From the NCBI GenBank assembly GCA_016718565.1, contig JADKCZ010000010.1:219353-283352 (forward strand): a stretch of DNA of 64,000 bases, read 5' to 3'. The translations under genes and the position numbers were made by a program. Position 1 is the stretch's first letter; each line of letters starts with the position of its first letter. Of this stretch, positions 20,686-32,791 are shown one piece after another. The notes beneath the pieces are model-generated. The model searched no databases. It had not been told where the DNA came from and saw only the letters and a program-made list of their open reading frames with translations. Source of the DNA: Anaeromyxobacter sp. Lineage in GTDB: Bacteria; Myxococcota; Myxococcia; Myxococcales; Anaeromyxobacteraceae.

Positions 20686-20988
20686 GTGTCGAGGATCCTG
20701 CGAGGGGACGAGAAGGCTGGAGTGGAGCGGCTCTGCCTGCGCGGCGAGCTGCACCTCGCGGCCTGCGAGTACGGCGAGGCGCTGGCCTTCTTCCTCGAGG
20801 CCTGGGAGTTGCTGCCAGAGCCGCGCGAGGAGTACCAGGGCACGGCCCGGGTCATTCGCGGCCTCACGCGCGTCATGCGCGCTCGCGGCGACCTGGCAGA
20901 GGGGATCGGGCTGCTCCTCGCGAACCGCGCCTGCTTCACGCCCGCACCGGCGGGTGCGCGGCAGGGGAGCGTGCGGCGCGGAGGGTAG
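20686..20988 (+). CDS. Hypothetical TPR-like protein, about 100 aa
   Basis: From GTG 20686 (preceded by a GGGGGG ribosome-binding-like run) the frame gives a helical protein with two TPR-like hairpins: LRGELHLAACEYGEALAFFL and a second around VIRGLTRVMRARGDLAEGIG. I do not recognise a closer family. The gene is bounded by repeat elements on both sides, and the codon bias is weaker than in its neighbours. The 5' extension of the frame runs through the REP element and is not coding. It may be a remnant of a larger TPR gene. Confidence 0.5.
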   Translation: MSRILRGDEKAGVERLCLRGELHLAACEYGEALAFFLEAWELLPEPREEYQGTARVIRGLTRVMRARGDLAEGIGLLLANRACFTPAPAGARQGSVRRGG

Positions 20989-21000
20989 GTCCGGCGCGCC

Positions 21001-21064
21001 GGGACGGCCACTCGCAGGGGCGGCCACTTGCAGGGACGGCCACTTGCAGGGACGGCCACGCGCA
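21001..21064. repeat. Four tandem copies of a 16-bp repeat
   Basis: Units at 21001-21016, 21017-21032, 21033-21048 and 21049-21064 share the consensus GGGACGGCCACTTGCA with one or two differences each. They lie between the small TPR-like gene and the 3' end of convergent rarA. No ORF or palindrome explains them. Confidence 0.85.
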
Positions 21065-21105
21065 GCGGCTGGAGGCCATGTGGCGGCGCCCGCCCCCGGC
21101 TCCGC

Positions 21106-22419
<1,314 letters not shown>

Positions 22420-22443
22420 GGAAACCGGGATAACATACGCCGG

Positions 22444-23283
22444 ATGGAAGGCCACCCCTGCCCTGTCCCGCGGCGTGTCGGGATCGTCCCGAAGAACACC
22501 AGCGCCGAGGCGGCCGAGACCGCCACCTACGTCGGCCAGTTCCTCACCAACAAGGGGATCGAGGTCCTCACCGACGAGGCCGTCATCGCCCGCGACGCCG
22601 ACCTGGTGGTGGTGCTGGGCGGTGACGGCACCCTGATCCACGCCGCCCACCTGCTCGACGGCCGCCCGGTGCCCATCCTGGGGGTCAACATGGGCTCGCT
22701 GGGCTTCATGACCGAGACCCCGCAGAGCGAGATGTACCCGGCGCTCGACCAGGTGCTGGAAGGGACGGCGCTGGTGACCCAGCGCATGAAGCTGCGCGTC
22801 CACCTGCACCGCGGCGGGCGGCCGGAGCGGGCCCTCGACACCGAGGTGCTCAACGACATCGTCATCTCCAAGAGCCCGTTCAGCCGCATGGCCGAGCTCG
22901 ACACCCGCTGCAGCGGCAAGTACGTCTCGACCCTCAAGGCCGACGGCATGATCGTGGCCTCGCCCACCGGGTCCACCGCCTACGCGCTGGCCGCCAACGG
23001 GCCCATCCTCTACCCCACCATGCGCGGCGTGGTGCTGGCCCCCATCTGCCCGCACACCCTGACCCAGCGACCGCTGGTGGTGCCGGACGACGAGACCATC
23101 GACATCCTGCTGATGAACGACGCCGAGACCTTCCTGACCCTCGACGGCAAGAAGGGTCCGGCCCTGCAGCGCGGCGACCGGGTGCAGGTGAAGCAGTCGT
23201 ACAACCGGGTGCTGCTGGTGAAGAACCAGAAGCTCGACTTCTTCGGCGTGCTGCGGGCCAAGCTCCGGTGGGGGGAGCGGTAG
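22444..23283 (+). CDS. nadK: NAD kinase
   Basis: The 279-residue protein has the ATP-NAD kinase motif VVLGGDGTLIHAAH (GGDG at 59-62), the substrate motif LNDIVISKSP, and ASPTGSTAYALAANGPI. It phosphorylates NAD to NADP. The start was taken at ATG 22444; the first ten residues are poorly conserved, so a downstream start is possible. The gene is divergent from rarA and followed closely by the GNAT gene, with which it is probably co-transcribed. Confidence 0.95.
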   Translation: MEGHPCPVPRRVGIVPKNTSAEAAETATYVGQFLTNKGIEVLTDEAVIARDADLVVVLGGDGTLIHAAHLLDGRPVPILGVNMGSLGFMTETPQSEMYPALDQVLEGTALVTQRMKLRVHLHRGGRPERALDTEVLNDIVISKSPFSRMAELDTRCSGKYVSTLKADGMIVASPTGSTAYALAANGPILYPTMRGVVLAPICPHTLTQRPLVVPDDETIDILLMNDAETFLTLDGKKGPALQRGDRVQVKQSYNRVLLVKNQKLDFFGVLRAKLRWGER

Positions 23284-23288
23284 GCGGG

Positions 23289-23834
23289 GTGTCGGTCCCC
23301 GCGCTCGAGACCGCGCGGCTCCTGCTGCGGCCGCTCGCGCTGGGTGACGCGCCGGCCATCCAGGCCCACTTTCCGCGCTGGGAGATCGTGCGTCACCTGG
23401 CGAGCCGCGTGCCCTGGCCGTACCCGCCCGACGGGGCCCTGGTCTTCGTGCGCGACCAGGCCCTGCCGGCCATGGAGCGCGGGGACGCCTGGCACTGGTC
23501 GCTGCGGCTGCGGGAGGCGCCCGGAGAGCTGGTCGGCGTGGGGGGCCTGCTGCGCGGCGAACGCGAGAACCGAGGTCTCTGGATCGGGCTGCCCTGGCAA
23601 GGGCGCGGGCTCGGCACGGAAGCCTGCCAGGCGCTGGCGGCCTACTGGTTCGATGCCCTCGGCATGCCCGTGCTGCGAGTCCCCAAGGCCTCCGCCAACG
23701 CCGCGTCGCGGCGCCTCTCGGCGAGCGCCGGCATGCGGGTGGTGGACGTCCGCGAGGGTGACTTCGTGGCGGGGAGGATGACCGAGGAGCTGTGGGAGCT
23801 CACCGCGGACGAGTGGAGGGCGAGGGCGGGGTGA
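23289..23834 (+). CDS. GNAT-family N-acetyltransferase (RimJ/RimL type)
   Basis: The 181-residue protein begins (GTG) MSVPALETARLLLRPLALGD, the usual opening of the RimJ/RimL-like Acetyltransf_3 group. It has the acetyl-CoA loop region IGLPWQGRGLGTEAC (motif A, R/Q-x-x-G-x-G/A) and a C-terminal ANAASRRLSASAGM. An upstream GTG at 23268 would overlap nadK by 16 bp; I prefer 23289 because the family motif then starts near the N-terminus. The acceptor substrate is unknown. Confidence 0.87.
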   Translation: MSVPALETARLLLRPLALGDAPAIQAHFPRWEIVRHLASRVPWPYPPDGALVFVRDQALPAMERGDAWHWSLRLREAPGELVGVGGLLRGERENRGLWIGLPWQGRGLGTEACQALAAYWFDALGMPVLRVPKASANAASRRLSASAGMRVVDVREGDFVAGRMTEELWELTADEWRARAG

Positions 23835-23845
23835 AGCGCTGCTTC

Positions 23846-23870
23846 CTCCGTCGGCGTCGCTGACGCCGAC

Positions 23871-23874
<4 letters not shown>
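23846..23874 (+). terminator. Hairpin after the GNAT gene, abutting a hexamer tract
   Basis: GTCGGCGTC (23850-23858) pairs perfectly with GACGCCGAC (23862-23870) across a 3-nt loop, extending outward by about four more pairs with one G-T wobble. It lies 15 bp after the stop and leads straight into the hexamer tract. There is no T-run. Confidence 0.5.
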
Positions 23875-24030
<156 letters not shown>

Positions 24031-24177
24031 GCCCAGTCGCGGCCGCTGAGCGCTTCCGGACGCGCCTCGCGCACGGGGTCAGCCGGCCTTCCGGCCCTGC
24101 CGCATGCCGCCTTGCTCGAACCGACCCAGCGTGTGAGCATCCATCGCCACGCCGCCCGTCCACCAGCGAGATCCCCC

Positions 24178-24870
24178 GTGACCGAGACCACCCCACCCAC
24201 CGCTCGCCCGACCGCCTTCCTCCCGCTCGCGGCCGCCTCCCTGCTGCTCGGCGGCTGCGCCACCATCTTCACCGGCACCGTCGACACGCTGAACTTCGAC
24301 GCCAACGTCCCGGGCGTGCGCCTCACCATCGACGGGCAGTACCAGGGCGAGCTGCCACGGACCGTCGTGATGTCCCGCAACTTCATGGGCGGCCGGCAGT
24401 TCGTGGCGCGCTTCGAGAAGGAGGGACACCTGACGCAGGAGTTCAAGCTGGCCCGCGAGTTCAACACCGTGGCCATCCTGGACGTCAGCAGCACCCTCGT
24501 CTCCGGCGGGGTGGACGTCCTGACCGGCTCGCTGATGCGCTTCTCGCCGCTCGACTATCACGTGCAGATGCTGGCGGAGGGGCAGGAGGCCACCTCGAAG
24601 GAGGTCCAGCTCGGTCTGACGTTGCGCCGCTTCGCCCTGGTGAACTTCCAGGGCCTCCAGCTCGACCTGGCCCGCGGCGGCGGAGAGCACCTGGGCGCCC
24701 TGGCCGCCCTGGCGGGCGACGGCGACGAGGCGCTGGCCCGCCAGTTCGAGCAGGCTGCGCTCCAGGCAGCGATCCCGCTGCTGGAGGCGCCGAGCGCGCC
24801 GTTGTTCCTGGAGCGCCTCGACGCCGTGCTGGTGGCGGCCAGGCCGGAGCTCCGGGTCGGCTGGCTGTAG
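24178..24870 (+). CDS. Putative lipoprotein with PEGA-like domain
   Basis: From GTG 24178 the 230-residue protein has an N-terminal hydrophobic stretch ending in the lipobox LLGGC, so it is a predicted lipoprotein. CATIFTGTVDTLNFDANVPG and VRLTIDGQYQGELP resemble the PEGA-like beta domain of surface lipoproteins, which often start CATIF. The C-terminal half is helical (about 160-225). I cannot assign a function. It is flanked on both sides by hexamer repeat tracts. Confidence 0.78.
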   Translation: MTETTPPTARPTAFLPLAAASLLLGGCATIFTGTVDTLNFDANVPGVRLTIDGQYQGELPRTVVMSRNFMGGRQFVARFEKEGHLTQEFKLAREFNTVAILDVSSTLVSGGVDVLTGSLMRFSPLDYHVQMLAEGQEATSKEVQLGLTLRRFALVNFQGLQLDLARGGGEHLGALAALAGDGDEALARQFEQAALQAAIPLLEAPSAPLFLERLDAVLVAARPELRVGWL

Positions 24871-24874
24871 GGCG

Positions 24875-24906
24875 TTCGAGGTCGAGGTCGAGGTCGAGGC
24901 CGGGTC
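24875..24906. repeat. Short hexamer tract (GAGGTC)
   Basis: About four copies of GAGGTC begin five bases after the lipoprotein stop codon. They belong to the dispersed hexamer family. Confidence 0.7.
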
Positions 24907-24969
24907 ACCTGAACGCCAGGACCACTGAATACTTGCGCAGTGTCAGGGTCCGGTGGCAGCATCCGCCTC

Positions 24970-26790
24970 ATGCTCACGACCCTGCGAATCTCGGGCTTCG
25001 CGATCGTCGACTCGGTCGAGGTGGAGTTCGGCCCCGGGCTGAACGTCCTCACCGGCGAGACGGGCGCTGGCAAGTCGATCCTGGTGAACGCCCTCCACCT
25101 GGTGCTGGGCGGCCGCATGAGCGCCGACGTCCTGCGCGACGGCGCCGAGGAGGCGGTGGTGGAGGCGCTCTTCGAGCTGCCCGCCGCGCACCCGGTCTTC
25201 GAGCGGCTGGCGGCTGCTGGGGTGCCTCGCCAGGAGGGGCCGCCGGCCGCCACCAGCGAGCTGCTGGTGCGGCGGGTCGCCTCGCGCGGCGGGCGCGGCC
25301 GCGCCTACGTGAACGGGGTGCTGGTCACCGCCTCGGTCCTCTCCGAGGCCTTGCGAGGGGTGGTCGACGTCTCCGGCCAGCACGAGCACGTGTCCCTGCT
25401 CGACGAGCGGACACACCTGGCGCTGCTCGACGCCTTCGCCGGCGTGGACGCGGCCGAGGGACGGGGCGAGGTCGCGCTGGTGGCCAGGTATCGGCTGGCC
25501 CACGGCGCGCTGGCCGCGCTGGCTCGCGAGCGGGACGGGCTGACCCGCGACGCCGCCGAGCGGGCTCGGCGCGCCGATTACCTGGCCTTCCAGCTGCGCG
25601 AGCTCTCCACGGTGGACCCCCGGCCCGGCGAGGACGCGGCCCTGGACGCGGAGCGGCGGGTCCTCTCCAGCGCCGAGCGGCTCCGCGCCGCGGCGCGCGA
25701 GGCGGAGGGGCTGGTCTACGGAGAAGACGGGGCGGCCGGCGAGCGAGTGGGGCAGGCGGTCCGGGCGCTGCTCGACGCCGCCGCGCTCGACCCCCGGCTC
25801 GAGCCCACCCTGGCCCTGCTCCGCTCGGCTGCCATCGAGCTCGACGAGGCCGGGCGCGAACTGGGGCGCTACGCCGACCTGGCTGGCGGCGACCCCGAGC
25901 GGCTGGTCGAGCTGACGGAGCGGCTGGAAGCCATCCGGGCCCTGGCCCGCAAGCACGGCGGCACGCTGGAGGCCGCGGTGGCCCGGCGCTCCGAGATGGA
26001 GGCCGAGCTGGCGGGGCTGGCCGGGGGCGGGGAGCGGCTGGCGGCCCTCGGGCCGCTGCTGGACGCGGCCGGGGTCGAGGCGGCGGCGCTGGCGGGCCAG
26101 CTCTCGCGGGCGCGGCGCAAGGCAGCCCGGGCCTTCGGAGAGGCGGTGCAGCAGGAGCTCGGCGGACTCGCCATGGCCCGTTGCCAGCTGGAGGTGGCCT
26201 TCGCCCCGCCCGAGGGCGGCCTGCCTGTCGGGGGGCTCACGCTCGGGCCGGACGGTGCGGAGCGGGCCGAACTCCTGCTGGCTCCCAACCCGGGAGAGGC
26301 GGCGCGGCCGCTGGCCCGCATCGCGTCCGGAGGGGAGCTTTCCCGGCTGCTGCTGGCGGTGAAGCGAACGCTGGCCCGGCGCGACCCGGTGCAGTGCTAC
26401 GTCTTCGACGAGGTGGATGCCGGCATCGGCGGCGCCGTCGCGGAGGCCATGGGTCGGGTGCTCTCCGAGGTGAGCCAGGGGCGGCAGGTGGTCTGCATCA
26501 CACACCTGCCGCAGATCGCCGCGTTCGCAGCGCGCCACCACCGGGTGCAGAAGCGGGTGGCGGGGGGGCGCACCACCTCGGAGGTCCTGCCGCTGGCCAC
26601 GCCGGAGGCGCGGCGGCAGGAGGTGGCCCGGATGCTGGCTGGGGCGGTGGTGACGCCGGCCGCGCTCGAGCATGCCGGGGCGCTCATCGAGGCCGCGGGA
26701 GAGGCGCCGGCTCGGGGGAGGCGGGCGGTCGCTGGGCGGGCTGCGGCCCGGGTAGCGGTGCGGTCCAGGGTTGCGGGGCGTCCAGGGTAG
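24970..26790 (+). CDS. recN: DNA repair protein RecN
   Basis: The 606-residue SMC-like ATPase starts MLTTLRISGFAIVD, a typical RecN N-terminus, with Walker A LTGETGAGKS (28-37) and VSGQHEHVSLLD. Long helical arms (about 150-390) precede the ABC signature IASGGELSRLLLAVK and Walker B VFDEVDAGIGG, then CITHLPQIA. RecN acts in double-strand break repair. The 17-bp repeat array described separately encodes its last ~10 residues and supplies the stop codon, so the C-terminus looks altered by repeat expansion. Other starts upstream are not conserved. Confidence 0.95.
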   Translation: MLTTLRISGFAIVDSVEVEFGPGLNVLTGETGAGKSILVNALHLVLGGRMSADVLRDGAEEAVVEALFELPAAHPVFERLAAAGVPRQEGPPAATSELLVRRVASRGGRGRAYVNGVLVTASVLSEALRGVVDVSGQHEHVSLLDERTHLALLDAFAGVDAAEGRGEVALVARYRLAHGALAALARERDGLTRDAAERARRADYLAFQLRELSTVDPRPGEDAALDAERRVLSSAERLRAAAREAEGLVYGEDGAAGERVGQAVRALLDAAALDPRLEPTLALLRSAAIELDEAGRELGRYADLAGGDPERLVELTERLEAIRALARKHGGTLEAAVARRSEMEAELAGLAGGGERLAALGPLLDAAGVEAAALAGQLSRARRKAARAFGEAVQQELGGLAMARCQLEVAFAPPEGGLPVGGLTLGPDGAERAELLLAPNPGEAARPLARIASGGELSRLLLAVKRTLARRDPVQCYVFDEVDAGIGGAVAEAMGRVLSEVSQGRQVVCITHLPQIAAFAARHHRVQKRVAGGRTTSEVLPLATPEARRQEVARMLAGAVVTPAALEHAGALIEAAGEAPARGRRAVAGRAAARVAVRSRVAGRPG

Positions 26791-26841
26791 CGGGGGCGTC
26801 CAGGGTAGCGGGGCGTCCAGGGTAGCGGGGCGTCCAGGGTG
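26755..26841. repeat. Five tandem copies of a 17-18-bp repeat across the recN stop
   Basis: Consensus GCGGGGCGTCCAGGGTA at 26755-26772, 26773-26789, 26790-26807, 26808-26824 and 26825-26841. The second unit gives the TAG stop of recN (26788-26790). The array lies between recN and the PP2C gene. Confidence 0.9.
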
Positions 26842-26930
26842 GCGCCTCCAGGTCCGAGGAGAGGTCGCCCGGGTACCCTCGGTCCGACTTGCGTTGACCC
26901 TCCCGTGACGCGGGGGGTAAGTTGCCGCGC

Positions 26931-27791
26931 GTGGCGGCACCGCCCCTTCGCATCGCCGCGCGCGGCCTGACCGACGTCGGGCAGCGGCGCGACCACAACG
27001 AAGACGCGCTCCTGGTAGACGTTGACCTGGGCCTGTTCGTGGTGGCCGATGGCATGGGGGGGCACGCCGGCGGCGGCACCGCCTCCCGGCTCGCCGTCGA
27101 GACCATCCGGGCCGAGCTGCTGGCGGTGCGGGCGGAGGAGCCCGGCCTGTTCGGGTCGGGGGCGGAGGGTGAGGAGAACCCGCTGCCGGATCTGCTGCGC
27201 GAGGCGGTGGAGCGCGCCTGCGCCGTCATCTTCGAGGCCGCCCAGTCCGACCTCGAGCTGGCCGGGATGGGCACCACGGTGACGGCGGCGCTCGTGGACG
27301 GACGGGCCGCCTTCGTGGCCCACGTCGGCGACAGCAGGGCCTACCTGCTCCGTGGCGGCCACATCTACCAGGTCACCCAGGATCACTCCCTGGTGGCCGA
27401 ACAGCTCCGCCTGGGCGCCATCAGCGCCGAGGAGGCCAAGCACAGCCGCTTCAAGAACATCATCACCCGCTCGGTCGGCTTCGAGCGCGACGTGCTGGTC
27501 GACCTCATGGGACTGGAGCTGGAGGGCGGTGACACGCTGGTGGTCTGCTGCGACGGCCTCTCCAACCTCGTGGAGGACCAGGAGATCCAGCAGCTGGTGG
27601 CCGAGCACGGCGTGGACGCCGTCGAGCGGCTGGTCGATCTGGCCAACGACCGAGGCGGTGACGACAACATCACGGTCGCCGTGGTCCGGCTGGCCGAGCC
27701 CGAAGGCGCGCCAGCCGAGCGCGACGAACAGACCGGGCAGGGCGAGCCGGGCGAGCAGACCGAGGCGGGCGAGCAGACCAAGGATCCCTGA
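26931..27791 (+). CDS. PP2C-family serine/threonine protein phosphatase
   Basis: The protein has 286 residues from GTG 26931; TTG 26922 is an alternative start three codons upstream. It carries the PPM/PP2C metal motifs in order: RDHNEDA, VVADGMGGHAGGG, GMGTTVTAAL, HVGDSRAYLL, VCCDGLSN and DRGGDDNITVAVV. It is a bacterial Stp1/PrpC-type enzyme that reverses Ser/Thr kinase phosphorylation, expected to be cytoplasmic. The C-terminal 30 residues are Glu/Gln/Gly-rich and repetitive (GEQTEAGEQT), which is not part of the fold. Confidence 0.93.
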   Translation: MAAPPLRIAARGLTDVGQRRDHNEDALLVDVDLGLFVVADGMGGHAGGGTASRLAVETIRAELLAVRAEEPGLFGSGAEGEENPLPDLLREAVERACAVIFEAAQSDLELAGMGTTVTAALVDGRAAFVAHVGDSRAYLLRGGHIYQVTQDHSLVAEQLRLGAISAEEAKHSRFKNIITRSVGFERDVLVDLMGLELEGGDTLVVCCDGLSNLVEDQEIQQLVAEHGVDAVERLVDLANDRGGDDNITVAVVRLAEPEGAPAERDEQTGQGEPGEQTEAGEQTKDP

Positions 27792-27831
27792 CGGGTCGAC
27801 CCGAACAGGTGCGCCGCCTCGACCTCGTTCC

Positions 27832-27861
27832 TTGACACCCTTCCGCGACGCCTGCTACCCA
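27832..27861 (+). promoter_or_regulatory. Candidate sigma70-type promoter of the M23 peptidase gene
   Basis: A perfect TTGACA (27832-27837) and TACCCA (27856-27861) are 18 bp apart, about 60 bp before the ATG at 27924. The -10 box is poor by E. coli standards; the assignment rests mainly on the -35. Confidence 0.4.
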
Positions 27862-27923
27862 AAGGTCGACTGTCCGGCGCCGGATGCCCGGGCCGTCGCC
27901 TTTTGCACCTGGAGCCCGCCCGG

Positions 27924-28841
27924 ATGGCCGAAGCCCCGAAGTCCCAGATCTTCACGGTCATCGTGGTCTCCGACCACAGCCAGGCCGTGCGCAAGTTCCG
28001 GGTTCCTCGGCGCTGGCTCCAGAACGTGGGCTGGAGCGGCGTCGGCCTGGCCCTCTTCGCCCTGCTCACCGTCGGCCATTACGTGAGCCTCCTCGGGGCG
28101 TCGGGCGAGAACTCGGTGCTCAAGGAGGAGAACGCCCAGCTCCGCAGCCAGGTGCTGCTGGTCCAGGAGAAGGTGGCCCACATCTCGGCCACCCTCGACA
28201 GGGTCGAGCGCTTCGACGCCAAGCTGCGCACCGCCGTGACCACCCTGCAGGATCCGGAGCGCAACCTGGCCATCGGGCCGGTGGGCTCCGCCGAGCCGGA
28301 CCTGGCCCCGGCCGGGCCGGCCCCGGCCGCCGAGCAGAACGTCTCTGGCCTCCCTGGCCGCCTCGGTTCGCTGGAGACCGAGGCCTCCCGCCAGGAGCAG
28401 AGCCTGCGGGAGCTCCAGGAGTACTTCGACGACCAGCACTCGTTGCTGGCCTCCACCCCGTCCATCTGGCCCTCCCGCGGCTGGGTCACCTCCGACTTCG
28501 GCACCCGCATCGACCCCGTCTTCGCCGACCGCCAGATGCACGAGGGGCTGGACATCGCCACGCCCCACGGCCAGCCGGTGCTGGCCCCGTCCGACGGCGT
28601 GGTGGTCTTCAGCGGCGTGGAGGGCGGCTACGGCAAGGTGCTGGTCCTCGACCACGGCTACGGCGTCAAGACCCGCTACGGCCACCTCTCCGAGGTGCTG
28701 GTGAAGCTGGGCGACCGGGTGGCGCGGGGCGAGAAGGTGGCGGCGGTGGGCAACACCGGCAAGTCCACCGGGCCGCACCTGCACTACGAGGTCCGGGTCA
28801 ACGGCATCCCCGAGAACCCGCGCAAGTTCATCCTCGAGTAG
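27924..28841 (+). CDS. M23-family peptidoglycan metallopeptidase, membrane anchored
   Basis: The 305-residue protein has an N-terminal basic segment, one transmembrane helix (about 35-58), a coiled coil (about 65-105) and a C-terminal LytM/M23 domain. The zinc ligands are in MHEGLDIAT (H and D) and PHLHYEVRVNG (H-x-H), and the domain also shows RYGHLSEVLVKLGDRV. All zinc ligands are present, so it is probably an active endopeptidase rather than an EnvC-type activator. GGAG nine bases upstream supports ATG 27924 over the upstream TTG. Confidence 0.92.
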   Translation: MAEAPKSQIFTVIVVSDHSQAVRKFRVPRRWLQNVGWSGVGLALFALLTVGHYVSLLGASGENSVLKEENAQLRSQVLLVQEKVAHISATLDRVERFDAKLRTAVTTLQDPERNLAIGPVGSAEPDLAPAGPAPAAEQNVSGLPGRLGSLETEASRQEQSLRELQEYFDDQHSLLASTPSIWPSRGWVTSDFGTRIDPVFADRQMHEGLDIATPHGQPVLAPSDGVVVFSGVEGGYGKVLVLDHGYGVKTRYGHLSEVLVKLGDRVARGEKVAAVGNTGKSTGPHLHYEVRVNGIPENPRKFILE

Positions 28842-29058
28842 TCGCGAACCCAACCGGCGCAATCTCGACCGGCGCGAGCCCAGCGGGCGGAACCTTGCTC
28901 GCGCCCCCGGCCAGGATCGCGAGTCGACCGGCTCGCCCGCTCCACCTGGCCCACCGCCAGCTGGCTCGCCCCACCTGGCTCGCCCCCCCCCTCCTGACTC
29001 GCCGCCCCCTCCTGGCCCGCCGCCCTGGCCCGCCGGGCGGGTGGTCACCCCGCGCCAC

Positions 29059-29733
29059 TCACCTCACCGGCGCCCGCCCCACGTCGATGCGCCCGTACCC
29101 GACGAACAGCTGCCCGGCCAGCACCCTCGAGCCGTCATCGCGCCGCAGGCGCGTCCGCAGCGGGGAGTTGAGCGGCCTCCCCGTGCCGTCGCGGGCCGCG
29201 TCCGGCCGGGCGAGGTTCAGCTGGGCGCGCGCCACCCCGTGCGTGCCGCGGTGCAGGAAGGTCACCGTGCCGTCCACGTCCACCCACTCCACCAGGCCGA
29301 CGTGGGTGAGGGGGTCGTCGAAGTCCCCGTCGCGGTCCCGGTCCCAGGTGGCGTCGAAGAAGACCAGGTCGCCCGGCGAGGGCCAGCGCCCGCCGGCCCA
29401 GCGCTCGCCGAAGCGGCCGGCCGCCTGCCAGGCCGCCGCCACGGCCGAGGGCTCGCGCGGGGCGGCTGCCCGGAGGATGCGGCGCAGGGTGATCCCCTCG
29501 GCGGCGTAGACCGCCTCCACGAAGCCAGAGCAGTCGGGGTTGAAGGTCTCGCCGGCCACCTCGAACCGCTCCCGCCCCTGGCCCAGCAGGGCGGCGCCCC
29601 GGGCGGCCAGGCGGGCCCTCAGGTCGGCCTCGTCGAGGGCCTGGCGCAGCGAGCGGCCCGGCCCGGCGCAGCCCGCCAGGGCGAGCGCCAGCGCGGCGGC
29701 CAGCAGGGCCCGGAAGCGCGGAGGCCTGGTCAC
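29059..29733 (-). CDS. NlpC/P60-like lipoprotein (putative peptidoglycan amidase/peptidase)
   Basis: The 224-residue protein has a signal peptide ending in the lipobox LALAGC. The catalytic Cys motif is NPDCSGFVEAVYA, DLVFFDATWDRDRDGDFDDP holds an Asp-rich loop resembling a calcium site, and the His motif is THVGLVEWV. This is the NlpC/P60 cysteine-peptidase arrangement. It is predicted to sit in the outer membrane and act on the cell wall. The gene is divergent from secA and its 3' end faces a 217-bp low-complexity GC-rich gap after the M23 gene. Confidence 0.85.
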   Translation of the reverse strand: MTRPPRFRALLAAALALALAGCAGPGRSLRQALDEADLRARLAARGAALLGQGRERFEVAGETFNPDCSGFVEAVYAAEGITLRRILRAAAPREPSAVAAAWQAAGRFGERWAGGRWPSPGDLVFFDATWDRDRDGDFDDPLTHVGLVEWVDVDGTVTFLHRGTHGVARAQLNLARPDAARDGTGRPLNSPLRTRLRRDDGSRVLAGQLFVGYGRIDVGRAPVR

Positions 29734-29781
29734 GGCGCCACTCTACGGGAGCGGGGCGGGGGGACGCCAAAAACCCAAGTG

Positions 29782-29809
29782 TTGACGCGGGCCGCGGGAT
29801 GGTTATTGG
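29782..29809 (+). promoter_or_regulatory. secA: Candidate promoter of secA
   Basis: TTGACG (29782-29787) is followed after 16 bp by TATTGG (29804-29809), in an AT-richer patch (AAAAACCCAAGTG) unlike the surrounding DNA. The secA ATG is 65 bp downstream. The -10 box is a weak match. Confidence 0.4.
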
Positions 29810-29873
29810 GGTGGCACACGCGGCCGGAAACATCGTAGCTTGGCCGCCCCTCGAAGAGGCACCCAGAGCGTCC

Positions 29874-32708
<2,835 letters not shown>

Positions 32709-32721
32709 CCGGCGCGGCGGT

Positions 32722-32758
32722 GCGAGGCCCCGCCAGCGCACGCCGGCGGGGACCTCGC
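32722..32758 (+). terminator. Hairpin terminator after secA
   Basis: GCGAGGCCCCGCC (32722-32734) pairs with GGCGGGGACCTCGC (32745-32758) with one bulged A and a 10-nt loop, between secA and the convergent secreted-protein gene. The following TGTCTC is a poor T-run. Confidence 0.55.
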
Positions 32759-32791
32759 TGTCTCGGCGCCGACACGGCGCCCGCCGCGGAC

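Noticed and set aside
21001..21064. CRISPR or attachment site
   Set aside because: The 16-bp units are directly adjacent with no spacers, and there is no integrase nearby.
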